Position numbers and translations under genes: made by a program. A stretch of 64,000 nt of DNA from the NCBI RefSeq assembly GCF_001612825.1, contig NZ_BDBE01000034.1, positions 208,676 through 272,675 of the forward strand, written 5' to 3'. Shown piece after piece: positions 16,049 through 24,998 of this stretch (position 1 is its first letter; each line of letters starts with the position of its first letter). The DNA is from Nocardia caishijiensis NBRC 108228 (GTDB lineage Bacteria > Actinomycetota > Actinomycetes > Mycobacteriales > Mycobacteriaceae). The notes beneath the pieces were generated by a model, which was given only the letters and a program-made list of their open reading frames with translations, made no database searches and was not told where the DNA came from.

Positions 16049-18607
16049 ATGGCACGCTCCGCGATAGCTGTGGCCGGTCGTGGGACCCAGGACCGTGTTC
16101 CCGAACTGTCTTTCGCGCCGATCCGCTGCGATGCCGCGACCGCCGCCTTCGACCGGGCCCGCACCGCGCCGGGACACGTCGTGCTGATGTGCGGACCGGC
16201 GGGCAGCGGAAAGACCGTCGCCATGGTCGACTGGGTGACCACCGCCCGCCCGGCACCCCGCCTGGCCTGGCTCACGGTCAGCGCGGGCCCCGGCGCCGAC
16301 CTGCTCGCCGCCGTCGCCCGGGCGCTCGATCCGACGGTGGCCACCGTCCCGGACGGTGTCCTTCGCACGCCCGCCGACCGGGCCGCCGACCTCGTCGCGG
16401 CACTCGCCGACACCGAGGAGACGGTCCTCGTCGTCGACGATGTCCACCTGCTCACCGATCCGCTGCAACTGGCGGGCCTGGAGTACCTGCTCACCCGCCT
16501 GCCACCGAAGATCACGGCGCTGCTCGCCGGGCGCTTCGAACCACCTCTTCGCTGGCACGTTCTAGACCTGGCGGGCAGACTCACCCGGCTCGGCGCGAAC
16601 GAACTGGCCATGCCGCCGGACCGTGTCGCCCAACTGCTCGCCCAACACGACTGCCGCCTCGAGGACACCGACCTCACCGCCCTGCACGAGCTCACCCGGG
16701 GCTGGGCCGCCCTGGTCCGGATCGCCGCCATCTCGCTCGGAACCGACGACAAGGCCACCGCCCTGACCGCGCTGGCCACCCCGACCCACGCGGTCGCCGA
16801 CTTCCTCGTCGCCGAGCTGATCGAGTCGTTGCCACCGCGCACGGTCGAATTCCTGCTCACCACCGCCGTTCCCACCCGGTTCTGTCTGCCGATGGCCGAG
16901 GAACTGCTCGGTCCGGCCGCGCCGCGCATCCTCGACGAACTGCTGCGCGCCAGCTTCCCGCTGCACACCGCCGCCACCGACGGACAACTCTGGTACACCT
17001 ACCACCCGCTCCTGCGCGCGTACCTGCTCGCCGAGACCGCGCACACCAGGGCACACCGCCTGCCCGGTTTGCACCGCCACCTCGCCGAATGGTTCACCGG
17101 CGCGGCCCTGCCCGGCGGTGCCCTCGACCATGTCCTCGCCGAACCGGGTGCGCCGGGGCTGTCGTCGTTCCTGTGGGAATGGGGTGTGCGCATGGTGCTC
17201 GACGGCAGCGGGCATCTGCTGCTGCACGCGCTCGACCAGGTACCCGGCCTGTCGGACGACACCTTCGTCGGGTTGTTGCGTGCCGCCGTCGCGGTGGAGG
17301 ACGGTGAGATCGCCGCGGCCGAGGTGTATCTGGAGGCGGCCCACGTGGGTTCGTGGCCGGGGTCGGCGCTGGTTCCGGCCGAGTGGATCACCGCGCTCGA
17401 CCACGCGGTGAGCGCGGGCGTGGCCGTGCTGGCCGGTGATTCGGCGTCCATGCGGTGGCCGCTGCCGCCGGTGACCGGGCACACCGATCTCGACTGCTAC
17501 GTGGCACTGCACTGCGGTGCGGCCGAGGTGTTCGGTGGCCGGATCGTCAGCGGCACAGCGGCTCTGCGGCACGCGGTCGTCTACGCCGAGGAAGCCGGAC
17601 TCGGCCGGGTGGCGGTCCGCGCCCGCACGGCGGTCGCCGCCGCATCGGGGATCACGGGCCGGGTCGGTGAGCTGCGGGTGCTTGCCGCCCAGGCGCTCGA
17701 GTGCGCCGACCGCTACGGGCTCGCCGGTTCGTCCGAGGCCGCCATGGCCCGCGTGACCGCCGCCTACGGCGCGCATCGACAGGGGTGCGCCTACGGCAAG
17801 CCGCTGCCCGACCTGTCCGCCGACGACGTGACCACCCCCGCGCTGCTGCGCCAGGCCCGCATCGTCATCGGCGTGCTCACCTTCGACGACACCGTGGACC
17901 GCGCCGCCGCGGCCACCGCGCTGAGCAGGCGCCTGCACCACCTGCTCGACGACGCTCCGGCCCTGCTCGGTGCCGGAAACCTGGTCACCGAGGTGATGTG
18001 GCTGCTGCTGCGGGTGCACGCCAAGGTGGAGGCCCGCGGCCTCGTCGACCACGCGACCCGGGTGCTCGGACAGACCGTCGACACCCAGTTGGCCGAGGCC
18101 GCGCTCGCCCTGCAGACCCAGCGTCCCGCCGCCGTCCTTCCGCTGCTGACGCCGCTGGCGGGCGAGGTCACCGACGCCCAGGCCGTGGCGGCGTGGCTGC
18201 TCATCGCGGTCGCCGCCGATCATCTGGACCGGCCGCGCAAGGTCGAGGACGCCGTCGAGCAGGCCCTCGCGCACGCGCGCGGAGAACACCTGATCCGCCC
18301 GTTCCTCGATGTGCCCGGTGCCGCCGACCTGCTCGACCGGCTCGGTTCGCACGTCGGTCGCTACGACGCCTTCGTCGAACATGTGCGCGCGCAGCGGGGC
18401 GCCGCGGCCGACGCGCCACGGCTCACCGACACCGAACTCGTTGTGCTACGGCGTCTTCCGTCGGGACTCACCGCCACCAGCATCGCCGCCGATCTTGGGG
18501 TTTCGGTGAACACGGTGAAGACGCACCTGCGCGGCATCTATCAGAAGCTCGGGGTGAACGCGCGGGGCGCGGCCATCGCCCAGGCGCGCTGCGTCGGTCT
18601 GCTCTGA
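16049..18607 (+). CDS. Large STAND-type LuxR-family (MalT-like) transcriptional regulator
   Basis: 852 residues. An N-terminal NTPase module has Walker A GPAGSGKT at 49-56 and Walker B VLVVDDVHLL near 126-135, followed by a long helical region of TPR-like character and a C-terminal LuxR helix-turn-helix (LTDTELVVLRRLPSGLTATS, then DLGVSVNTVKTHLRGIYQKL). This order is that of MalT-type signal-transduction ATPases, which oligomerise on binding inducer and ATP. AGGAGG lies six bases before the ATG; the GTG immediately upstream is too close to it. No adjacent target is obvious; the downstream acyl-CoA synthetase is a candidate. Confidence 0.9.
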   Translation: MARSAIAVAGRGTQDRVPELSFAPIRCDAATAAFDRARTAPGHVVLMCGPAGSGKTVAMVDWVTTARPAPRLAWLTVSAGPGADLLAAVARALDPTVATVPDGVLRTPADRAADLVAALADTEETVLVVDDVHLLTDPLQLAGLEYLLTRLPPKITALLAGRFEPPLRWHVLDLAGRLTRLGANELAMPPDRVAQLLAQHDCRLEDTDLTALHELTRGWAALVRIAAISLGTDDKATALTALATPTHAVADFLVAELIESLPPRTVEFLLTTAVPTRFCLPMAEELLGPAAPRILDELLRASFPLHTAATDGQLWYTYHPLLRAYLLAETAHTRAHRLPGLHRHLAEWFTGAALPGGALDHVLAEPGAPGLSSFLWEWGVRMVLDGSGHLLLHALDQVPGLSDDTFVGLLRAAVAVEDGEIAAAEVYLEAAHVGSWPGSALVPAEWITALDHAVSAGVAVLAGDSASMRWPLPPVTGHTDLDCYVALHCGAAEVFGGRIVSGTAALRHAVVYAEEAGLGRVAVRARTAVAAASGITGRVGELRVLAAQALECADRYGLAGSSEAAMARVTAAYGAHRQGCAYGKPLPDLSADDVTTPALLRQARIVIGVLTFDDTVDRAAAATALSRRLHHLLDDAPALLGAGNLVTEVMWLLLRVHAKVEARGLVDHATRVLGQTVDTQLAEAALALQTQRPAAVLPLLTPLAGEVTDAQAVAAWLLIAVAADHLDRPRKVEDAVEQALAHARGEHLIRPFLDVPGAADLLDRLGSHVGRYDAFVEHVRAQRGAAADAPRLTDTELVVLRRLPSGLTATSIAADLGVSVNTVKTHLRGIYQKLGVNARGAAIAQARCVGLL

Positions 18608-18758
18608 GCTCGCCGGAGGCCGGTGTTCATTCGCCGATGCGGTCCGGGGGGAGCCGCTATCGTGTGGTTCGAGTCACGTCGCCGAACGTGGGTCGACGAG
18701 GAGTCGCGCACGAATTTCTCCGCCCGCGCCGGAACGGACCGGCCCGAGGGAGGAATTA

Positions 18759-20411
18759 ATGACCGACGCCGTCGACCCCCAGGTGTTCGTCGCCCAGGTG
18801 GCCGCGGGCCTCACCGCGCCCGGCGCGCCGTTCGAGATGACGGTCGAGGAGGTGCTCGGTGCGCCCGTTCCGGTGTTCCGGCATCGGCGGCGCAGCCTGC
18901 GTGAGCTGCTCGAACTCTCCCTGAACTGGGGCGAGCGCGACTATCTGGTCACCGAGGACCGCCGCATCAGCTTCGCCGAGCACGCCGCGGCGGTCGGTGC
19001 GCTGGCGACCGCGCTCGCCGAACGCTATGGCGTGGGCAAGGGCGACCGGGTCGCGATCCTGGCCGCCAACGGCCCCGACTGGGTGGTCACCTTCTGGGCC
19101 GCACAGTGTCTCGGCGCCGTCCCGGTCGGCTACAACGCCTGGTGGGCGCCACCGGAGATCGCCTACGCGCTCGGCCACACCACACCGACGGTGGTGGTCG
19201 CCGACGGGAAGCGAACCGCGCGGCTTCGCGAGGCGGGCGGGGAGGTGCCCGTGCTCACCTTCGAGGCGGATCTGCCCGCGCTGATCGCGGAATACCGTGG
19301 CGCGAAGATGCCGGAAACCGAAGTGGCGGAGGATGATCCGGCCGTCATCCTGTACACCAGCGGGACGAGCGGACGCGCGAAGGGTGTGGTGCACACCCAG
19401 CGAAACCTGGTGGCGATCACCGACTATCACCGGTTCACCGATGCGATGCAGGCCGCGTTCACCGGTCGCGAGCTCGGTCACGGTCCGAGCGAGCGCCGCT
19501 ATCTGGTCACCGCTCCGCTGTTCCACATCGCCAGCCTGCACAATCTGGTGATCCCGAGGCTGGCCACCGGTGCGGCGGCGGTGTTCCCGCACGGCGCGTT
19601 CGACGTGGACCGCGTGCTGAGCCTGGTCCAGCGTGAGCGGGTCACCAACTGGGCGGCGGTACCGACCATGGCGACCCGTCTGCTCGATCACGACGTGTCG
19701 GGCTACGACCTGTCGACGCTCGCGGCGCTGTCGCTGAATTCCGCGCCGTCGGCCCCGGCGCTGCTCGAGCGGTTGCGCGAACACCTCGCCGGTGTACCGC
19801 TGGCGCTGACGACCAGTTACGGCCTCACCGAGAGCGGTACCGCCGCCACCGTGGCGACGCCGCTGGATCTGCTGGCCGACGCCGGGTCCGTCGGCAGACC
19901 GATCATCGGGGTGTCGGTGGAGATCCGCGACCCCGACGGTGTCGTGTCGCCCGACGGTGTCGAGGGCGAGATCTTCATCCGCAGCCAGTATGTGATGCTC
20001 GGTTACTGGGACGACGAGGCCGCGACCGCCGAGGCCGTCGACGATCAGCGGTGGTTGCGCTCAGGGGATTTCGGGACGATGACCGACGGCAGGCTCACGG
20101 TGTCGGGTCGGCGGACCGACCTGATCCTGCGCGGCGGGGAGAATGTCTACCCGACCGAGGTCGAGAACGTCCTGTGCCAGCACCCCTCGGTCACCGACTG
20201 CGCGGTCTTCGGTGTCCCCGATCCCGATCTGGGGCACACCGTGGCCGCCGTGGTGGTCGCCGCGCCGGGCACCGTCGAGGAGGGCGAACTGCGCGACTTC
20301 CTCGCGGCCAGGCTCGCCTACTTCAAAGTGCCCGCACGCTGGCGGATCACCGCCGACGCGCTGCCGCGCAATGCGACGGGAAAGGTCACCCGCCGCGATC
20401 TCGCGCTCTAG
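18759..20411 (+). CDS. Class I adenylate-forming acyl-CoA synthetase
   Basis: 550 residues activating a carboxylic acid as acyl-AMP and then CoA thioester. Motifs: P-loop YTSGTSGRAKG near 198-208, TTSYGLTESGTAATVATPLD, the A8 hinge GRRTDLILRGGENVYPTEVE and the C-terminal lysine motif LPRNATGKVTRRDL. The substrate is probably a medium- or long-chain or aromatic acid and cannot be read. GAGGGAGGA precedes the ATG. Next gene is an aldehyde dehydrogenase 124 bp downstream in the same direction, so aldehyde to acid to acyl-CoA is a plausible joint route. Confidence 0.93.
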   Translation: MTDAVDPQVFVAQVAAGLTAPGAPFEMTVEEVLGAPVPVFRHRRRSLRELLELSLNWGERDYLVTEDRRISFAEHAAAVGALATALAERYGVGKGDRVAILAANGPDWVVTFWAAQCLGAVPVGYNAWWAPPEIAYALGHTTPTVVVADGKRTARLREAGGEVPVLTFEADLPALIAEYRGAKMPETEVAEDDPAVILYTSGTSGRAKGVVHTQRNLVAITDYHRFTDAMQAAFTGRELGHGPSERRYLVTAPLFHIASLHNLVIPRLATGAAAVFPHGAFDVDRVLSLVQRERVTNWAAVPTMATRLLDHDVSGYDLSTLAALSLNSAPSAPALLERLREHLAGVPLALTTSYGLTESGTAATVATPLDLLADAGSVGRPIIGVSVEIRDPDGVVSPDGVEGEIFIRSQYVMLGYWDDEAATAEAVDDQRWLRSGDFGTMTDGRLTVSGRRTDLILRGGENVYPTEVENVLCQHPSVTDCAVFGVPDPDLGHTVAAVVVAAPGTVEEGELRDFLAARLAYFKVPARWRITADALPRNATGKVTRRDLAL

Positions 20412-20459
20412 ACCGCTGTGCGTGAACCGGGTGATTTCGCGATGACACCTGCCCGGCTG

Positions 20460-20486
20460 TGAGATGATAAATAAGAATCTATCTCA
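20460..20486. promoter_or_regulatory. Palindromic operator candidate before aldehyde dehydrogenase
   Basis: TGAGAT and ATCTCA arms enclose a 15-base A/T-rich centre, 50 bp before the GTG start. A/T-rich sequence is rare here, so a promoter with a repressor site is likely. The TetR gene at the far end of the dehydrogenase is the nearest candidate repressor. Confidence 0.45.
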
Positions 20487-20535
20487 TTGAATCACGCGAT
20501 CGGACCCGGTCCGATTCGGCCAGCCAGGAGAGCAA

Positions 20536-22065
20536 GTGTCTGATTCCGCCACGCCAACCGTCGACGCCGCCGAGATCATCGTGCGCAACCCGGCGTCCGG
20601 AGAGTCGGTCGGTACCGTCGCCGTCGCCGGCCCGGCCGAGGTCGCCGCGGCGGCGGCCGCACTGCGCGCGGCGCAGCCGAGATGGGACTCGATCACCCCG
20701 GCCGGGCGCAAGCAGTGGCTGCTGAAGTTGCAGGACTGGGTGCTCGACAATGCCGCCGTGCTGGCGGATTCGATTCAGGACGAGTCGGGAAAGCCGAGGG
20801 TCGAGGCCGAGGTGGAGGTCGCCTTCACCGTCGATCTTCTCGGTTACTACGCGCGCCACGCGGCCGAGTTCCTGGCCGACACCACCGTGAGTCCGCACAG
20901 CCCGCTGATGCGGGTCAAGAAATTGACCACCGCGTACATGCCGTACCCGGTGGTCGGCATCATCACGCCGTGGAACTTCCCGCTCGCCATGGTGGCCGCC
21001 GATGTCGTTCCGGCGCTCGCGGCGGGCGCGGCGGTCCTGCTCAAGCCGTCGGAGGTGACCCCGCTGACGCCGCTGGTCCTGGCACGCGGCTGGGCCGAGA
21101 TCGGCGCGCCGCCGGTGTTCACGGTCGTCTCCGGGGCGGGCGAGACCGGTGCCGCGGTGGTCGACAACTCCGACTTCGTCCAGTTCACCGGGTCCGGTGG
21201 CACCGGGCGTCGGATCGCCGTCGCGTGCGCGGAACAGACGCGGCCCTACAGCCTCGAGATGGGCGGCAAGGACGCGGCGATCGTATTGGCCGACGCCGAC
21301 CTCGACCGCGCGGTCAACGGCATCGCCTTCGGCGCGCTGACCAACGCCGGTCAGCTGTGTGTGTCGGTCGAGCGGGTGTATGTCGAGGCGCCGGTGTACG
21401 ACGCGTTCGTGGACAAGCTGGTCGCCCACGTCGAGACGCTGCGGCTCGGTCGTGACGACCGCGGCGGCAATGTCGACATGGGCCCGCTCGCCAACGAAGC
21501 GCAGGTCGCGATCGTCACCCGCCACGTCGAGGAGGCGATCGCCAAGGGTGCGCGCGCACTCACCGGCGGCAAGGCGACAGGGGAGGGCAACTTCTTCGAG
21601 CCGACCGTGTTGGTCGATGTCGATCATTCGATGTCGTGCATCACCGAGGAGACCTTCGGTCCCACGATCCCGGTCATCAAGGTCGCCGACGAGAACGAAG
21701 CCGTCCGCCTGGCCAACGACTCCGAGTACGGCCTGTCGGCCTCGGTGTGGACGGGTAGCAAGTCCCGTGGGCAGGCCATCGCCCGGCGGCTGGCCGTCGG
21801 CGCGGTGAACATCAACGACGCCACCATCAACCTGTTCAATTTCGCTCTCCCGCACGGTGGTTGGGGCCAGTCCGGCACCGGCTACCGATTCGGCGGCGCG
21901 GACGGCCTGCGCAAGTACTGCCGCAAACAGGCGATCACCGCGCCCGCCTTGCCGACGCAGAAGAAGGAACTCGTCTGGTACCCGTACAGCCTGAAGAACT
22001 TCGGGATCATGCGCTCCGCGATGCGCGCGACCGGTGCGCGCGGGCGGCGCCGGTTCGGTCGGTAA
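20536..22065 (+). CDS. NAD(P)-dependent aldehyde dehydrogenase (succinate-semialdehyde-dehydrogenase-like)
   Basis: 509 residues of the ALDH superfamily. Visible are the nucleotide-binding region GIITPWNFPLAM, VQFTGSGGTGRRIA, the general base in LEMGGKD (about residue 240) and the catalytic cysteine in NAGQLCVSVERVYVE (about residue 274), followed by EETFGPTIPVI. The C-terminal 40 residues (KKELVWYPYSLKNFGIM) are longer than the core fold and occur in a mycobacterial/nocardial branch near GabD2. Start is GTG with AGGAG five bases upstream. Stop is 3 bp from the convergent TetR gene. Confidence 0.92.
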   Translation: MSDSATPTVDAAEIIVRNPASGESVGTVAVAGPAEVAAAAAALRAAQPRWDSITPAGRKQWLLKLQDWVLDNAAVLADSIQDESGKPRVEAEVEVAFTVDLLGYYARHAAEFLADTTVSPHSPLMRVKKLTTAYMPYPVVGIITPWNFPLAMVAADVVPALAAGAAVLLKPSEVTPLTPLVLARGWAEIGAPPVFTVVSGAGETGAAVVDNSDFVQFTGSGGTGRRIAVACAEQTRPYSLEMGGKDAAIVLADADLDRAVNGIAFGALTNAGQLCVSVERVYVEAPVYDAFVDKLVAHVETLRLGRDDRGGNVDMGPLANEAQVAIVTRHVEEAIAKGARALTGGKATGEGNFFEPTVLVDVDHSMSCITEETFGPTIPVIKVADENEAVRLANDSEYGLSASVWTGSKSRGQAIARRLAVGAVNINDATINLFNFALPHGGWGQSGTGYRFGGADGLRKYCRKQAITAPALPTQKKELVWYPYSLKNFGIMRSAMRATGARGRRRFGR

Positions 22066-22068
22066 CCA

Positions 22069-22740
22069 TCAGTGGGTTCCGTCGGCTTGGCGCGCCACGG
22101 CCTGCGCGTCCAGTGGACGGAACCCCGGTGCGATGTGGTCGCGGGCGAACCGGCGCGCGGCCGCCTCGTCGTCGAGGGGGATGACCGTCGGCCTGGTCAG
22201 CACCAGCGACAGCGCGGTGCGGGCCACCATCTCGGCGACGGGCAGCGGATCGTAGGCGGGCAGCTTGCCGTCCTGCTGCAGGCGGGTGATGAACTCGGCG
22301 ATGAAGTCGCGCCCGAGTTCGATCACCGGCGAGCCGCCGGTCGTGAGGTAGGGCAGCACGGTGGCGGCGTCGGTGGCGAGCAGCCGGTCGAGCAGCGGGT
22401 TCTGGCGCAGACCGAGCGCGAAGACGACGAACAGTTCGATGATCTGGTCCTCGGCGCTGGCGCCGTCGTCGGCCTGCTTGCGCAGCGAGGCGTCGGCCTG
22501 GGTCAGCAGGCGGCGCACCTGCCACAGCCCGACCGCCTGGACGACATCGTCCTTCTTGCCGAACCGGCGGTACAGCGTCGCCAAGGACAGCCCGCCGCGG
22601 CGGGCCACCTCGGCCATGCTGGTGCGTTTGATCCCGAAGTCGAGGAACGCGGCGAGGGCGCCGTTCAGGATGTCGGCGTTGTCCCGTTCCACGCCGCCGT
22701 GGCCGCGGATCCGGGCCAGCAATCGGATCGGCTCAGCCAT
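22069..22740 (-). CDS. TetR-family transcriptional regulator
   Basis: 223 residues. HTH: GIKRTSMAEVARRGGLSLAT then LYRRFGKKDDVVQAVGLWQV; the rest is the helical ligand domain with a QADASLRKQADDG segment. It converges on the aldehyde dehydrogenase with a 3-bp gap and is divergent from nothing, so it may be autoregulated or act on the palindrome at 20460. Ligand unknown. Confidence 0.9.
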   Translation of the reverse strand: MAEPIRLLARIRGHGGVERDNADILNGALAAFLDFGIKRTSMAEVARRGGLSLATLYRRFGKKDDVVQAVGLWQVRRLLTQADASLRKQADDGASAEDQIIELFVVFALGLRQNPLLDRLLATDAATVLPYLTTGGSPVIELGRDFIAEFITRLQQDGKLPAYDPLPVAEMVARTALSLVLTRPTVIPLDDEAAARRFARDHIAPGFRPLDAQAVARQADGTH

Positions 22741-22816
22741 CGCCGTACCCCCTCGTCCTGAACGTGAGACCGAAAATCGGGTGTGGATCCGTCACCGGTC
22801 CACCGCCTCACCGTAC

Positions 22817-23701
22817 TCAGACGAGCGGCCGTCCGAGTCGGTGGCGCCGCCGCATGTCCCAGAGCACCGTGGTGTACGGGAAGAGTCGAGCGCGCGCGGG
22901 CAGCCGACCGTAGACCACGCCGATGCAGCGGAACAGCAGCCGGTGCCGCCGTTCCTGCGCGTCGGTCCACGGCAGATAGAGCTGGGCGCGCATGGGTGCG
23001 GGCAGCAGGCCGATCACCGCGAAGCGGTGGAAGTTCGCCAGCCAGCGCGGACGCGGCACGTTGCGCAAGCCGATCAGCTTGCGCAGGTATTCGGCGACCA
23101 CGTCGTCGATCCGCATGGTCGCCAATCCGGCGTCGAAGTAACGTTCGAACTCGTCCAGGTCGGCGGGCCACATGTCCGGCCGCATCTGCAGACCGGTGCC
23201 GAACCTGGCGCCGTACTGGACGAAGACCTCCTTGGTGTCGCGGTCCAGCGGCCCGTACAGGCGTTCGTGGATGTCGAGGACGCCCCAGCACAGGCAGACC
23301 GCGACCCACTTCTGCAGTTCGGGATCGAAGGCGTTGTACTTCACCGAGGCGCCCGGAGTCGAGCGCACGCGACGATGTACCCCGCCGACGGCCTCCCGAT
23401 AGATGTCGCGGTCGGCCTCGGTGCCGAGCATCGCCACCGCGATGTAGGTGAGCGTGGTGCGCAGTCGCTTCCACGGGTGCACGTCGGCGCGGCCCGACTC
23501 GACGGTGCTCTCGACCACGCCGTAGCCGACGGGTCGGTTCGCGAGCTGCACGATCACATTCGCGCCCGCCCCGGCGAAGGCGCCGATACCGTCGAGGAAT
23601 CGCTCGATCTGAAAGTCGTCGACCGTGCCGTATCGGCACCGAGGAACATCGCCGTGGTCACGCACTGTGGGCGGTGTGGGCACAGTTGAGGCGTTGCACA
23701 T
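22817..23701 (-). CDS. MpaB-like oxygenase-family protein (DUF2236)
   Basis: 294 residues. FLDGIGAFAGAGANVIVQLA, then RADVHPWKRLRTTLTYIAVA, MLGTEADRDIYREAVGGVHR and DPELQKWVAVCLCWGVLDIH fit the DUF2236/MpaB heme-type oxygenase family, which includes latex-clearing protein relatives; histidines in VHPW, GVHR and DIHER are the usual haem-binding candidates. The ATG at MCNASTVPTPPTV has AAGGAGA about nine bases upstream. Substrate unknown. An imperfect palindrome stands about 40 bp upstream in the promoter region. Confidence 0.8.
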   Translation of the reverse strand: MCNASTVPTPPTVRDHGDVPRCRYGTVDDFQIERFLDGIGAFAGAGANVIVQLANRPVGYGVVESTVESGRADVHPWKRLRTTLTYIAVAMLGTEADRDIYREAVGGVHRRVRSTPGASVKYNAFDPELQKWVAVCLCWGVLDIHERLYGPLDRDTKEVFVQYGARFGTGLQMRPDMWPADLDEFERYFDAGLATMRIDDVVAEYLRKLIGLRNVPRPRWLANFHRFAVIGLLPAPMRAQLYLPWTDAQERRHRLLFRCIGVVYGRLPARARLFPYTTVLWDMRRRHRLGRPLV

Positions 23702-23740
23702 GGTCCCGCGTCTCCTTGGTCGGTAGCTGCTGAGGCGATG

Positions 23741-23757
23741 ATACATTGAGAAGGTAT
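23741..23757. promoter_or_regulatory. Palindromic operator candidate before the MpaB-like gene
   Basis: ATACATTGAGAAGGTAT: the arms ATAC-x-TT and AA-x-GTAT pair except at one position around a three-base centre. It lies about 40 bp upstream of the minus-strand start, within an A/T-rich patch. TetR-type spacing, but no protein can be assigned. Confidence 0.35.
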
Positions 23758-23890
23758 TCATCAAATCAACTCAGGCAGTATTCGTCTACCTTCCGATCCG
23801 TCGTCGACGCGGGGCCGAGACGCTGTGACAGACTCGCCGGTGGTTGCGCGCGGACGCACCGCACAGCACCACCGAGCGAGAGGACCCGAC

Positions 23891-24226
23891 ATGTCGGAGG
23901 CGAAGCGGATCAGCTGGGGCAAGCCGCGCACACCCACCGACGCCGACCGCGCTGCCCTGCGCGCGGACCTGCTCACCCGTGCCCGCGCGGTCCGCGCCGA
24001 CGGCTGGGCCAACCGCGCCGAATGGACGGCGGGCCAGGTGTCGGCCGTCGCCTACCTCCTCGGCGACAGCGATGTCCTCACCGAACTCGAGGAGTCCGAG
24101 GGGACGGTCCTGAGCCGCTACGCCGCCGAACTCTTCGGCTTCCACGGCGGCCGCAAGGACATCGAAACCGGCCTGGCCGGTACGCAGGCCTGGTTCGACA
24201 CCGTCCGCGCAGCCCTCGACGCCTGA
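23891..24226 (+). CDS. Hypothetical protein
   Basis: 111 residues, MSEAKRISWGKPRTPTDADR at the start, mostly helical and charged, with no signal peptide, membrane segment or known motif. VSAVAYLLGDSDVLTELEES and LFGFHGGRKDIETGLAGTQA are the most ordered stretches. GAGAGG lies eight bases before the ATG; an in-frame start 22 codons upstream gives residues of non-coding appearance. I do not recognise the family. Confidence 0.65.
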   Translation: MSEAKRISWGKPRTPTDADRAALRADLLTRARAVRADGWANRAEWTAGQVSAVAYLLGDSDVLTELEESEGTVLSRYAAELFGFHGGRKDIETGLAGTQAWFDTVRAALDA

Positions 24227-24260
24227 TACCCGTGGGCCACGTGCCCGACGCCGCGTCGGT

Positions 24261-24905
24261 TCAGCGGGCGCCTTCTATCCGCTCGCGCAAGGTGGTCAGG
24301 CCGGGTCCGGTGAGATCCGCGCAGTAGGCGACGCGGCTCGCCATCGCCATGGTCAACGCGATCGTCGTGCCGCGAACCAGTGCTCCGGTGCCGTGGGTGA
24401 AGGGACCGTCGGTGGCTTCCAGGCGCAGTCCCTCGATCAGGGTGCGGCTGGGGACGGTGAAGTCGCGTTCGGCGAAGAACGTGGCGACGGCGGTGGTCGC
24501 CTCGAGCGACGGCGTCGTGGTCAGTCCGAGGGGGCGCCGGATGTCCTGGCCGTGGACCACGACTTCACCGAGCCACGCGGCGGTGTCCCCGGAGGGCGCG
24601 GTGGTGCTGTCGAGGATCGCCGTGAACTTGTCGAGTGTCTCGGCGGGCGTCGCTCCCCGGTGTTCGGCCTTGCGCCGCTCGTTGTGCTTGTCGAAGTCGA
24701 ACCGCGCCCCGACGACGCTGACCAGCCAGCGCAATCGGCCGGTACTCGCACCCGCGGTGAGGTGGGTGACCACGTCTTCGACGGTCCAGGCACCGCACAG
24801 CGACGGCTGCTGCCACTGCTCGTCGTCGAGGCGGGCGAGATCGGCCGCGAGTGCGGCGCGTTCGGCATGCGTCATCGCCCAGAGCGTGGCGCGGGAATCG
24901 GGCAC
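24261..24905 (-). CDS. Maleylpyruvate isomerase-fold (TIGR03083/DinB-like) protein
   Basis: 214 residues. LDDEQWQQPSLCGAWTVEDV VTHL at the N-terminus (helix with the metal-binding His) and WLGEVVVHGQDIRRPLGLTT further on are the two landmarks of the mycothiol-dependent maleylpyruvate isomerase/DinB four-helix fold. Family members use mycothiol and a divalent metal for transferase or isomerase reactions, but most, as here, have no assigned substrate. Stand-alone gene; the neighbour at 24999 runs the same way after a 93-bp gap. Confidence 0.8.
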   Translation of the reverse strand: MPDSRATLWAMTHAERAALAADLARLDDEQWQQPSLCGAWTVEDVVTHLTAGASTGRLRWLVSVVGARFDFDKHNERRKAEHRGATPAETLDKFTAILDSTTAPSGDTAAWLGEVVVHGQDIRRPLGLTTTPSLEATTAVATFFAERDFTVPSRTLIEGLRLEATDGPFTHGTGALVRGTTIALTMAMASRVAYCADLTGPGLTTLRERIEGAR

Positions 24906-24998
24906 GAGAACCTCCGAGGCACCCTCGATCGCCGGGCGCCGTGGTGCCGGGCGACGTCCCGATCTGTAGACGACGCCGCCCCGGCGAATTGATCGGTG

